64,000 nt of DNA from Stenopsyche tienmushanensis (Eukaryota > Arthropoda > Insecta > Trichoptera > Stenopsychidae). The DNA is taken from assembly GCA_008973525.1 (NCBI GenBank), contig WACJ01000039.1, positions 1,178,001-1,242,000 of the forward strand. Reading direction: 5' to 3'. Below the pieces are notes generated by a model. It searched no databases. It was given only the letters and a program-made list of their open reading frames with translations, and was not told the DNA's origin. How positions within the stretch are numbered: the first letter of the stretch is position 1; every line of letters starts with the position of its first letter. Position numbers and translations under genes: made by a program. This document shows, piece by piece, positions 24,046-35,700 of this stretch.

Positions 24046-24965
24046 ACAGCGGTCTGAAAAACGGACCGATTGGATACACAAATACAAATTTCATATGTTA
24101 GTGAATTAACTTAATTTTATCGTTAGATTTTCAGTTGAAGTTTGGTATTTCGACTTCTTACCCAAGTAAACGTTATTAACATCAAACGTCAGTCATCATT
24201 TCGATCAAAATCACTGTGTTAGGTGAACTGAAAAGTATTCAAAATTTAAGAATTTACCTTTTTACAAGCAATTTGTATAGAGTCACGTTTCAGGAAACAC
24301 CATGTTTATACCATCATCATAAAATGAGAGTTGCGAATTTATTATTTTTGTTTTGAACTATTTATTGCCGTTATCAGTGAACAATTTCAATGCCAAGAGT
24401 CGATGAAAAATATTTATGTCGTTGCATGCTGTTTTTGTTCGACCAGGCATTGAAAGCAAACCAGGTATTGAAAATACGGAAAAGCTTGATAAGTGCCATT
24501 GATAGATTAAAAAAATGAAAATATCGATCGTACTTCAGGGACTTTCGGAAAATTGAAAGGCTCCTTATTTTAGGTGACGATGTGCTAAGGTCAATATGAA
24601 TGGACATATGAAAGCCGACCATTTTGCGGTAAATTATGACTAACTGGTTAAGAATCTATTCCTATATTTATAATAGAACGAGTTCTTCTGCGTTTATGCT
24701 GGAATATTACCTGAGTAATTCGTATGAAGCTGCTTGTATCTAATCAGACATTCAAAGCAGTACTATTCTGTTAACATTCAGAGCGAATTTAAAGACGATC
24801 AGTTGTAGCCAACAAGATAACGCTATGATGACCCCATTCTGCTAATTTAATGCAATAGAGAATAATGATAAACACAGTAAAACAGAAAATGCCGCAAAAA
24901 AGCCCCAGAAGAAGACAGAGTAGCTAGAAGGTCTGTGTGTCCAATCGGTCCGTTTTTCAGAACTA
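24045..24965. repeat. Segment bounded by two inverted family B fragments
   Basis: At 24050-24068 the family B core (CGGTCTGaaaaaCGGACCG, then ATTGGATACACA) is in + orientation. At 24890-24963 it is reversed, with AATGCCGCAAAAAAGC and TGTGTGTCCAATCGGTCCG. The roughly 820 bases between them have no recognisable coding content; the minus-strand open frame at 24374-24622 has no domain. It may be two independent insertions or one foldback unit. Confidence 0.55.
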
Positions 24966-25064
24966 TAAAATTATTTTTTTTGGCAAGAGTGCATTCATGT
25001 TTATTGCTTAATAAATGTATGTGCCAAGGATTTATTTTTTACTTCGAATTTGGCGCACCTGGCG

Positions 25065-25200
25065 TGTAGGGGGGACTGTGACGGTCAGTTAGTTCCGCGT
25101 GTTTGTCGGCCATTTTGTTCAGTCACAGTAAATTCTTCAGATGGAGAGACCGTCGCGCACTCCAACTCCCTGTCCGATAGTATAAAGCTTTTATGATGTA
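25065..25200. repeat. GC-richer repeat fragment G, possibly LTR-derived
   Basis: Starts about TGTAGGGGGGACTGTGACGG and carries GTTCCGCGTGTTTGTCGGCC. The part 25085-25150 matches 13235-13310 on the opposite strand. A TATAAAG box-like stretch near 25180 and a TGTAGG start are reminiscent of an LTR, but no paired LTR or duplication was found. Confidence 0.4.
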
Positions 25201-25429
25201 AGTGAACCTTCGCATTGTGAGTTGTAATATAGTAATGTATATGTATTCATTAGATTGGAAACTATGAAACGGGCGTTAGGACATTTGTGAGTTTCTTTAA
25301 CCTATTTAAAGTCATTTAATTCATCATCGATGTACTCATATCATTATATAAAATTGTAATGGTATGTGATTTTTAAAGGGTTAAAAAAACTTACCTAAAC
25401 TTAAATAAATTTGAAAAAGGTAAAAAAAG

Positions 25430-25990
25430 GTAAGACACAGAGTCATGTCCGAATTTCAGTGATTCAGAAAGAGCATTCTTATACGTTGAGACACAGACAG
25501 AGACGGAGAGGGTTAACCCAAATTTATCGACTAATAATGATATGTGAATGATATAATGAATCGATTTCATGTGTATTTATTTATGTACACTTTTTTTGTG
25601 CGGTAGATGCGTTCCACGGAAAATCGCACAAAAAAAGCTATGACTTGAAAAAAGTGAAGATGTGTTCCATGGATTTTAAAAATCGCATAACTTTGAAACA
25701 GCTATTTAAAATATATCCAAAATCGCATAAAAAAAGTTAATAAATAAAACAGGAACTATAACATTTAAAGGATGTCTTGCATCATGATAAAATTTTAAGA
25801 ATGTCTGAAATCTGGCATAACTTCGAAATGGCACAAGAAGAGATTTGAGTGTACAATCTTTATACACGCTGCTGAATATTGTGTGCTATCGACAGTGTTT
25901 ATTTATTTATATACAAGTTTCATACGTGCTGCGACGGTCCTGACAGATAAGTGGATTTGTAGGTATGATAAGTGGCGAATAGATGTTGTA
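25430..25990 (+). repeat. Repeat family A, longest copy
   Basis: Begins GACACAGAGTCATGTCCGAA then CAGTGATTCAGAAAGAGCAT and GAGACAGAGACGGAGAG. It ends with GTGTGCTATCGACAGTGTTT then GCTGCGACGGTCCTGACAGA. The ends match 62560-62830 and 43640-43780 (reversed), 49180-49400 (+) and 55575-55735 (reversed). The middle (25605-25740) holds an imperfect internal duplication around GCGTTCCACGG / GTGTTCCATGG and ATCGCAcAAAAAAAG / ATCGCATAAAAAAAG. No transposase is encoded, so it is probably a non-autonomous DNA element. Confidence 0.7.
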
Positions 25991-27880
25991 ACCTTACTTT
26001 CTGGATGACCCTCGGAGATGATGCATGATAGTCTTCTTCGCTCATGCTAACATAAATAACAAGAAAGCACAAAGAAAGACCCGAGTATACTCCTTCGCAA
26101 TCAACTCACTCGATGATTTATGTTCAATGAAATTTTTCTTCGTGTCAAGATATTTTTTCTTACAATCGCAGTTACATAATAGTCCATGTTCTGTGTAATC
26201 GTCGAGGACAAGTCATGTCATAACTGGTTTAAACTATAATTGCATCTCTTAAACTCATCGACATAACATTCTTATAAGTCTATTGACATCGCTGCATCGC
26301 CAAGTAAATCATTCGATCATTTCGAACCATATTATCGGAAAAGTTTACAACGCCCCCCTATATTAATTAAATGACTTAATTTACGATCTCCATGACTTAT
26401 TACGTTTTTTATACGACGGCGCGGCAATTAGAGTAATACAAATGATGGTTTTACGAGCCGGCTTCGTAGGACTTTGATAAAAAGAGCACTACATCTCGAG
26501 AGCATTATGGAAGCGTTTGATTAGAAAGGAACTTCCGGCTCAGATTTATGATCTCGAAGTCGGTCATTCGGATGCAGCATGCTCCAATTTTTTCAACATC
26601 ACGCCTTATTATAATGATGGCGATCGGAGCCGATGAGGATATCGTGTCTTTCGTCGTGGAAAATTTCTTCACGATCTTCCTCGTTCGCTCTCGATCTCAT
26701 GGACTTCCGTCGGCTAGAATTTCAAAATTGATATGAGATTCCGCGCGATTTTGCAGAATGTCTACGCTGCATTTTTAGGAGCTTAGAAACAGGTAGATGT
26801 TTCTGAGAATCGCTGCAGAACCATTCGATCGATTTATTTGTTGCGAAGAAAGACACCACGGACTGGTTTTCCGAGATTTTTGCGGTTCGCCATAAACGGT
26901 TATAATGTCTATTCTGTATCCTTTTATTACACTTGGCTTTTTAATTGTATACCTTTCGTCTATCCTTCGATTAACCAGTTTGAAACGACGGGAATGTACC
27001 GACAAACGATTCTAATTGTTTAATATCTTAACGATCGAATTATTAGTATAACATGATGTCAGCTAATAAGTTGCTAATACTAGAATATGGACATTCGACC
27101 TTTGGTAGCAAAATTTTGCCTCAATATCAACCTTAAAGTACCTTCATATTTATAAAATTAGTTACCAAATTATTATAAACTCCAGGTGTTAAACGAGATA
27201 TATTTGAGATGAGAATGCTCCCATGCTGTGAACATCACCTAATTTATCGATTAACCTTCTGAACTACGATTTAAGTCTTGACATCTATGGTACAATCATA
27301 GCATCGTCTATGACACGTCAGATTATTTATCTGAGCAGGTAATAATATGTAAATTATGAATAATTAGCATTATATTTCAATTAACACGTAACTAAACGAT
27401 GACACTTATGTTATATACGTTTGACATGCTAGCTTAAAAATGCTTATTATTTTTATATTGATAAATCATATATACCAGGATCTCGATGTTATTGAACGTA
27501 CGTCATACGATATTGTGGATCAAGATACATGAATTCTTACAAAAAATCCTTAACACATTCCCGTCGGGTTTTAGCCTTTCCCAATTAAATTCTCTTAGTG
27601 CCGGACATCAATATATCATCGTTAACTCGATTAAAATGTGGTAAAAATTATACTTTGTATATAATATAACCATCTCTTAGCGAATAGTGAAATTTAAGTG
27701 TCAGAATTTTTTTTTTATATGTTCTGTACGCCAAAAGGCGTCACCGGATTTTAAAGTGTTAAGACGGCTGCTCAATACGTTCACCTGAATGACCTGCTAT
27801 GATAACACGAGATAAACAGACGACAGACAGCGACTAACTAGCTTGGGGGGTCTTTTATATACGACCCTTTTGCTGGCACT
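25991..27880. other. Intron sequence without a recognisable gene
   Basis: Open frames at 26548-26736 (+), 26775-27005 (-) and 26838-27023 (+) overlap each other and have no domain. The stretches TAACACATTCCCGTCGGGTT near 27551 and AAAGTGTTA near 27760 could be diverged ends of a small element. A related CACATTCCCGTCGGGTTATG occurs at 29158. Confidence 0.35.
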
Positions 27881-27884
27881 GCTG

Positions 27885-29010
27885 TGGACTAGTCACACAG
27901 AGAGTGTCTTCCACTGATCTTTAATCCAACGGGAAACGCTACGCGCAGAGCATCCAGGTATGCAGGAAGCAAGAAGACCAGCTTCAGACTGTGATGTGCA
28001 ACCAAAGCTGCATTGGTGGAAGAAGGACAGAACTTAATCTAAATTCAAGGGAACTACTAACACAGGTTCACTACCACCTCGAGTCCAACATCAGTTTGAA
28101 GAGGACTACATCAGACGATGAACTTTTTTTTCTCTTGGGAGAGGGAAATCTTCAACAAAACACCATAATTAATAACCATGGTAGCGAGGGATTCTTACCC
28201 ACTAAAACCCCCACCCTTTTTTCTCCACCGACCCCCTTGAAATCCACTTTCGCATTGCTTTAAGGCGGTGGGTTTTTTTTTTCTACGAACCGGTATTCAC
28301 TCTTCTAGTTCTTTCTCTTCTAGTTATTTTTTTCCCTAATTCTCGCCTATCATCTGCCCACGTCTCACATTTGAAGACGTTGTGCTCTGCGTCATCGCGA
28401 TCCTCGTCGCAGTGTTGACACTTTGTCGAGTCCTCCTTGCCAATTTTAAATAGGTAAGCACCAAAGCACTCATGCCCCGTCAGAATCTGGGTCAGGTGAT
28501 AGGTGATCGCTCCGTGTTTACGCGAAGTCCATTTTTGTATCGCTGGGATCAATTGGTATGTCCACATTCCCTTGGTTCCGGTGTTCCAGCGTTTCTGCCA
28601 TTGCTGGATTGACTCTTCCCGGACTTCTTCTTTTCCTGTGTTTTTTTTTTATATCAGCGCTTCCTTTCCATGGCGAGGATGTCCATGGGAAGTGAATGAC
28701 GGGCTACAGGGGGCTTCCCCTTTCTTATGGTTTTCGTATCAGTTCGGTCATTTGTAGTACTTAGCCACGCCAAGCCTAGCCAGTTCAAACAGCCTAAAGA
28801 CGTTATCCCTTGTATGCACTAGGCTTTTGAAGATAGTGGTGATGCCATTGACGCAGACTCCACAAACTTCTTCAAACAGCAGTTCCACACACTCCTTTAC
28901 ACTTCCTTTACATATGTTAGCTGGGCTATCCCAGCAGGGTTTGATGAACAAACCGACAAAGTTCTTTACGCGCACCTTTAATCCACACCAGGGTTTTATG
29001 AGTGGGCATC
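27885..29010 (-). repeat. Repeat H copy split by LINE B
   Basis: 27885-28126 and 28690-29010 together match the single block 10985-11580 in inverted orientation, for example TTCGGTCATTTGTAGTACTT here and its complement there. The two halves are contiguous in the other copy but separated here by about 560 bases of LINE. In the minus-strand frame the right half reads ELARLGVAKYYK and a stop. Confidence 0.7.
28127..28689 (-). mobile_element. R1-type LINE B, 3' fragment inserted in repeat H
   Basis: The left end starts with poly-T, then GGGATTCTTACCCACTAAAA. This 3' UTR is shared with LINE A (GGGATTTTTACCCACTAAAC near 450). Minus-strand frame 28283-28567 reads RKHGAITYHLTQILTGHECF then KCQHCDEDRDDAEHNVFKC. 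This is the C-terminal domain of R1-clade ORF2 with its Cys-Cys-His-Cys knuckle. Further T runs near 28268 and 28640 suggest a composite or repeated-tail history. The target duplication is not clean (GATGAAC against GAATGAC). Confidence 0.8.
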
Positions 29011-31098
29011 GTGGAGTCTAACACCCACCTGGATGATAGGTAGGGATATATATTAAATTAATGACAGGCTGAATTGACAGGCTCATTTTGATGGCTTGTA
29101 GGGATGGTGTTCACAAATGAAGCTCGCTGGTCCTTCTTGATGATGATTATCATTGACACATTCCCGTCGGGTTATGCATATGTGCATCAGTAGACGCGGG
29201 AAACACACCAATGCGTCTTTCACCGCTATCATTCGTTCATCATCTGATGAAGACTTGTGTAACCAAAGATTTTTATCATCAAATTATTATTTCGTTTTTC
29301 ATTTTTATCCAAATTTGCATATTTTAAGCATCCAACGGCATTTCCGATCGAATATAAATGATCTCTTATTCGATCAGTTTTATTGTTTCGACCATTCGAA
29401 ACGTGTGGTTGTCACAATTTTTTACGACTATTTAAACTATTGACCTTTGCGATATGCAGCAACGACGGGGAGAGCCAATATCCCATAGAGAGCAGCTGCT
29501 CTTTGCGGCTGCATCTTAAATCATCAAAATGTCAAACAAGTTCTCTTGTTTCAAGCAGTGATCGTAATCCTTTCGTTGACAACTGTCAAAAAAATTAATC
29601 CCAAAGCGAAAAATTCGAGCCTGTCGGATTTATCTCGACCTTTTGCTGTGAAGCCGAAGCGCGATCCGTTTGATCGAGCGCCATCGGTTAATACCGAACA
29701 TTGAATGCCTGTTATTAGTATAACAGTATAATGTGATTTTGATGTTGTGATATTCGACTTCACGGTCTGCAGGCGATCAATCTTGGAAATTTATAAGCGA
29801 TTTAATAATTTTTACATTCTGCAGGGTTATTAAAACAAGACACGCCGTCTTGTTCCATATACTGCAGATTGCGTTTGATACCGTCCTCGATACGATCGGA
29901 TTTTAGTTGAAGGCTTTGATGCTATTAGGACTTATTAAGATTCAATATCTAAGTATATATTAAAGTATATAGTAAATCTGAGATTTTTTTTTGCATGTTG
30001 TTGCGTATTTCTGTCTTAATTCATTTAACGGCTTTACGTTTTCAGAATGGTGAGAAAAAATCGCTTTATTTGATTTTTCATGCAACATTTCACGTTCATT
30101 TAGCGTCTGTCGTGTCTTCTGCGATCTTACAAGGCAATTCTCATGTGTTTTTCCGCAATCAAACGGTACAATCGTCAGATTCTCACATCTTTCTCGCGAT
30201 AACAATACGTTCGATCTATTCTAATCTTCCTGGTCCACCATTGAGGCTCCGTTTTACCATTATGCCTAGGTATTCTTCTCTTTTTGTATGCATATTACAA
30301 TAAACGAGCACACTTCTTTTATCCGATAATGAAAGGAAGCACTTAATGCTTCTGTCGAATTACTTAATGTCGGGTAGCTCACGCTCAGATTCAACAGATA
30401 GGACGTCTTTCAAATAACACTTCAACGCCATGCTGCTAGATTGACTGACTCAATTGTTATCTGGGCGCTATCTTTGAGATCATCAGATCGGAGATGGACC
30501 AATTTTTTCCGCGTGCATTAAGGTTTTTTACTGGAAAAGTTTAAGTCATCGTTATGACGTAACTTCGGAGCGTACTTTTTGTGACGTTTCACAATGTCGG
30601 GTAAAAAATTAACATTTACAATTGCTTGACTGCCGCCACAAACACATAAAATGTCCTTTTTTTATGTTTCAGTAGTTACGAACTAAATTTATTATAGTCG
30701 TCGTCGGACATCATGTTCGGATGTATTTATTAGCTTCGGGAAAACTTGTTTTATTCTAATTTATTTAAATTATTTTTAATGGTTTGTCAAGATGAATAGA
30801 TTTTCATTGTTTAACTGTCATTGATATGCAACATTTTTAAATGCATGGTTTCGACTGTAATAAATTGCTATATGGACAATGATCCAGCATCGTTGTGTGT
30901 ATATTCTGTGTCCAAAGACATCAGAGCCTTTCAAAATTACTATTTAGAAGAAAACCATTTTTGTATTCATTTTTGACACCATCTTTAGTATTAAACGGAC
31001 TTAATAAATTATTTTGACACACAACTAATCGAGATGCATATTTAATCCTTTGATTAGTATGGACATACATGTATGTCCAAATTCTCATATCCCAGATA
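29011..31098. other. Intron sequence without a recognisable gene
   Basis: Short open frames on both strands (29153-29598, 29551-29763, 29960-30303, 30921-31112) have no domain. No transposon ends were seen. Confidence 0.4.
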
Positions 31099-31254
31099 GA
31101 GCACTCTTGCACATTGAAGCTCGGAGACAGACAGAGACAAAGAGAACTTAGCGCAGTTCGAGAGACTGAGACGGAGAGCTTCCTCGCATCCCAAACTGCG
31201 CTACGTTCTCTCTCTGTCTCTGTCTGTCTCCGAGCTCGATGTACAAGAGTGCTC
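31099..31254. repeat. Foldback palindrome made of two family A ends
   Basis: The left arm begins GAGCACTCTTGCACATTGAA then GCTCGGAGACAGACAGAGAC. The right arm is its near-perfect complement, ending GATGTACAAGAGTGCTC. Arms are about 68 bases with a centre of about 20 bases, and a few substitutions plus a 2-base difference separate them. The right flank CTTTCTGAAT is the continuation seen at family A ends (AGAGCATTCTTAT preceded by GATTCAGAA). Confidence 0.85.
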
Positions 31255-31479
31255 TTTCTGAATAGTGGATGGGGGATCCCAGACCCTGGGATAGTACTCC
31301 TTTAGGGTTTAAAGATCTGCCATCGACCGGCACCAACTCTCAGTTTCATATTATCAAACTATTTTTAAATGTCATATTTATGAGCGATCTCCATAACATA
31401 ATTTTCTAAAAAAAAGGGGGATCTAATGGTGGTTTTGCACTGTCTTCCACGTATGGCTAAATGAGATAACTATAAAAGA

Positions 31480-31985
31480 CGACTCGCGGTAATCCGACAA
31501 ACATTTTGCAAGGCAGTATCGGATTGTTTAATTTGTCGTACAGTACATGTACTGCCCTCAAACCTTTCTAGTCCGGATTTTTTTGGAAAGGATTTTAAAA
31601 ATAAAATCTGTTACCGCCACCATTTGCTTTTATGACCAATATGGACCCAGAAATAGGTGAATGTATGTTTCTTTCCTGAAGGAACCACATATTCAAAGCT
31701 TCCTCCACTTCTGGACAGTGAAACTTTCTTGAAATTTTGCCTCTTGCTTGGCCCACAATCAATGGTGAAGTTGAACTTTTGAATATTTTCGCGGTTCTTT
31801 TTGTATCATAGTCACTTGCTTACTTCATCAAATTCACAGTGATTTAGGCGTTCCAGAATCTCACGTTTGATTTTTTTACATTGACGAAGCTCTGTCGTAT
31901 ATATGTACTATACTTGTATTTGCATGTCGGATCACAGGGGGCACCGGATTAGACTGGGGCTGGATTACCGTGCTTCTACTCTATA
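31480..31985 (-). mobile_element. pogo/Tigger transposon, internally deleted, N-terminal transposase remnant
   Basis: Ends are CTCGCGGTAATCCGACA on the left and, as complement of the right, GCACGGTAATCCAGCC. Minus-strand reading gives KIKREILERLNHCEFDEVSK, a stop, then in another frame YDTKRTAKIFKSSTSPLIVG and SRKFHCPEVEEALNMWF. The order helix-turn-helix then EVEEALxMWF is the DNA-binding region of pogo/Tigger/jerky transposases. The DDE domain is absent. About 505 bases, dead. Confidence 0.85.
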
Positions 31986-32159
31986 TGAATACGATTTAAG
32001 AAAACCCCACTTTAATAATAACAGTTCCAAAACTACATCATTCTATTATTGACTAGTTCTAATGGATCAAAAGTACACAAAAAAGGGGCTTTAAACCGAT
32101 AACCGGTAAAACCGTTATTTTTGTGGAACGAAAACCGTAACAGAACCGATATAAATGTT

Positions 32160-32525
32160 AGGAACGTTTATGTGCGAGATATCCACTCCATTTTATTTTT
32201 ATTTCAAAGAATATTTTATGGCATTAAATATGAAATATAACGTCGTTCATATATCCGCCGCGGCTTTGTTCGATGACACGTATTCCGGAGGTCCAATTTT
32301 CGTTTACTTTGACGCTTAAATCTGACAGAATTTGCTGGATGACGTTCGTTATTTTGACTTTTTGAGCATCAATTGTTTACGGTTTATACGATAGTCCAAA
32401 GTAAGAGATTTAAAGGCGTTAAATTGTACGAATGCCATCAAATGGCTCGTGTAGAATGTCCATCGTGGCATGCGCTGTATGTTACGCATCACCGTCCTTT
32501 TGGAACCGCATGTTGTCGAGCCACG
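32160..32525 (-). mobile_element. Family C Tc1/mariner-superfamily fragment
   Basis: Matches 51898-51957 and then 52745-52880 (GAGGTCCAATTTTCG), and also 1-215 (TGTCCATCGTGGCATGCG). On the minus strand it corresponds to the C-terminal part of the same transposase. It is too decayed for an open frame. It stops abruptly near 32520. Confidence 0.7.
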
Positions 32526-32562
32526 TTAATATAATATTAAATATTAATTTTTTTCTATTGCG

Positions 32563-32585
32563 TTTATTTATTTATTTATTTATTT
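32563..32585. repeat. (TTTA)n microsatellite
   Basis: About 23 bases of uninterrupted TTTA units. Confidence 0.9.
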
Positions 32586-35500
32586 GTGGAAACCCAACAG
32601 CTTTACATGTATAATTAGCTGTAGATTAGAAATATTACAAGCCAATAATAGGATTTCACATATAGAAATAGTTAAAATTAAAGGTAAAATTATAACATGT
32701 ACTCAAATTTAAAATTTAAAAGTTCGTAACCTTGTAGTTATTTCGTTAATCAATATTTTTGGGCGTTCCTACGAAAACACAAACAAACGACGACACATCT
32801 AAATAATTTATAAACGTACTTATAAATCCAAATATACACAGTAAAAATATAATTTATTGTATGAACTATAAATCCATTTTTTTCTTATCGAAGACAAATA
32901 CATGACAGAGAAAAAATATCATGAAAACCTATTTAAATTGGATCGTCGTCGAAGTTGTCAATATACAGGACGTCGTTAAGATGCTGGATATCCGTAGCTG
33001 CAGTCATATCAACGCTGCATCTTTGAGTTACATGTTCTATGAATAAAAAGTGTCTTATTTTACAGCAAAACGATGTAACACTGAAAGCCGGATGAATATT
33101 TCGACCTGCCAAACGTATCAAAATTAACAGCGAAGATCTTTCATCCGATCATTAAACGGTAAAGACCAGTAGACCAAACGCGATGCTAGAAAACTTGTAT
33201 CGCGAATATAGATATGTTAATATGTATCCAATTAATTAGCGATCCCAGTATAAAATACGTTTTATTGCAAGTTTTATATTAGTGCTAAAATATAGCATAT
33301 GCTGCTTGAATGCTTCCATAAAAACATGGGGTATGTGATGTGACGCCTTCTGAAATTGAAAATATGCCCGGACAATTAGTGGTCATTAAAAAACCTATTT
33401 AGACCGATTTATTTCTAAAAAAGAAATACAAGTGGTTCTTCCGTTCCGTCGGAAAAAAATAGTTAATGAATTTACATGTATTTCGGCTAATAGCTAAGGT
33501 CGGCCACAGGGTATGAAGCCGTGTCCGCCACAAAAGTTAATTGACTCGATAATGAATTACCATCATCATCATCATCGCCACAGAGAACACATCTCGTATT
33601 TATCCGGATCTAATGACACCAGATTTGGGAATCGAGGCCCGGGGAAAGTGAAGATATGATTTGGTCCCTAATGCGTAAAGATGCGTTACAATGATGATTA
33701 TGGATTTGCGTGAGAATCGTGCCATGCATAAATTGACTCTGGCATGTTTGCATTGTTCTTATAGGCCATTTGCATAGTTCGTTCCAATTATTTCAGCTAG
33801 GTTCGCACTTTTGCACAGGATGCTTCCCTAATTGATATAGACGAGTCGATGACTTCATATATGGCCAGTTTTAAGACCGGCATTGAATAATGTGCTAGAT
33901 CTGCATTAATAATCTGACCGGTTAATTAATCAAGATCAGTCAATCGGATAATTGAGCACGAAAGATGTATTTATAGATAAGGGGTGTTTGATAAATTGTG
34001 GGAATTTGTTTTAGTATTTCTCATATTGCGAGGGAAGAAAGAACTGGACCCCAAGTCCTCCAGAAAACCCTTTCAAGCATAATAAACATTGTTATTTCGA
34101 ATACTTTTTAAAAATCATCCGCATTCTCTATTAAGATAGTCGTGATTTGAGTTCACATTTGAGTTCCTTGTTATCAAACACACTTTACACACACACAGGG
34201 TAGATTATACCATCAACGTATCCATTTGATGAGTATGATCGCGTATTGGCGATTGGATTCAAACGATGCAGAAATAGCATCCTTGTACGTTCAAAACAGA
34301 GAAAGACAGAGATCCTGCACAATATAAAGAAATATAACTATTGTATTATAGATAAATAAACAGCCTGCACAATATATATTCCGCTGGTATCGAGATGCTT
34401 TTTTATCATAATGGGAATTTTATGAAGAAAATCTATATCGTTAAAATTACCGTATTATCTCTATGTGCTCATTGGACAGGGCATATCTTCGGCTTTAATC
34501 ATTATTATTGCATATCATATAACTGTGCACTTTTAATATGAAGCTGTATCTCAAAAATGTACTTTATGGCTGTTCGATTGTCTCGACATTATCACATAAA
34601 ACTTTATCAGCCCAAACATCTCAGTAGATGGGCTGACATTTAAGGCATTAAATTGTGCAGCCTTTAGAATAAAACAAATAGAGCACAATTAAAATGTGTT
34701 GCAATTGCGACACTTGATGCATTCGCCGTAGAGAAGCCATAACGAATGATGCATTAAATATGTACATATGTATGTCAGTCAGCCTGGCTTATAGATTTTT
34801 ACGTAATGCTCCGTATCATCATCGTATTTCTCAATAGTTCTGCGATGATCCAAATATAAAATGCGGGGTGCGATCTGATAATTCATTATTCGGCAACAGA
34901 TGGCGTTAATCCTCGCGGAATGATTTCATTATTTACTGTGCGGCATATTTCAAAATGTATCATCATATTTCAAACTGTATAGTACAATCGTTTGATTTAT
35001 AAGAACATTTCGTGGAAATTCATCATGTCGATGATATCATTCATGTTTATCCAAATGCATTTAATATGCCATATCTTTTCACCGGTGATAAAGCGATATT
35101 GATGATCAACATCAATTGACGTTATGAAAACTGCTTTTTTTAAAAAAATATATTTATAAAATGATTAAATCTTGCCTGAAAATTTTTGAGATTATAACAA
35201 GATATATTTGATTTAATTCATTTTTAATAAAATATTGATAATCTGCCCGTATGAACAATCGCTTATAATCGCTTAAATCTGAAAGATAAAAATGCAATAA
35301 TATCAATTAAAAACGTGCATAAAATTTTAAACACCCGTTAGAAAAATAAATTAAATCAAAACATGTATTATTTGATAATTATCATATTAAAAAAATATAT
35401 TATTTGTATTTAATTTTAGTTTTGGTTCTGATATTTGCTAATTAAGTTTTTAAAAAATGTCAACAGATGGCGTCATTTATAATCGATAAATTTAGAGCAA

Positions 35501-35614
35501 TATATTTTAAAAATATCAGTAGCGGCGAAACTTTTTTTGCAAATTTGTATTAAATTTATTTTTTTAAATTGATTTGAATAAAAATTAAATTAAAAATATT
35601 TTTTTATATTTCAG
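32586..35614. other. Right end of the long intron, no gene seen
   Basis: A short CAT run lies at 33561-33575. The last 500 bases are very AT-rich and end in a T-rich tract and TTTCAG, the acceptor of exon 35615. No transposon was recognised. Confidence 0.45.
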
Positions 35615-35700
35615 GGCGTGTCTATCAAAGACATCGTCGACGGTCAGCCATGTGATAACTGTCCAGAGTCGTGTTCCGGATTTTCTCCACATTCTTGGAG
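35615..35700 (+). CDS. Lmpt: Exon encoding the start of the Cys-rich pre-PET region of a Limpet/Testin/LMCD1-type protein
   Basis: This 86-base exon lies between TTTCAG and AG|GTAAGT, an almost ideal donor. It starts in phase 0 and ends in phase 2. It encodes GVSIKDIVDG then QPCDNCPESCSGFSPHSW and the first two bases of an Arg codon. The C-x2-C-x3-C-x-G-F-x-x-H-x-W-R pattern is the one that opens vertebrate LMCD1 and Testin just before KIC and the PET domain. Among insect proteins, Limpet fits best. It joins in frame to 6314-8224. The following KIC/PET/LIM exons were searched for on the + strand to the window end and not found, so they are probably beyond 64 kb. Confidence 0.82.

Larger units (their letters stand above)
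8225..35614 (+). other. 27.4-kb intron of the PET-LIM gene
   Basis: The intron is bounded by GTAAAT at 8225 and a T-rich tract ending TTTCAG at 35614. Both ends are phase 0, so splicing keeps the frame. It is 27,390 bases long and full of transposon remnants, listed separately. No additional in-frame exon with convincing splice sites was found inside it, though small exons or isoform-specific exons cannot be excluded. Confidence 0.7.

Noticed and set aside
32555..33600. Simple TTTA and CAT runs as possible arrays
   Set aside because: They are short microsatellites without spacers or larger repeat units.
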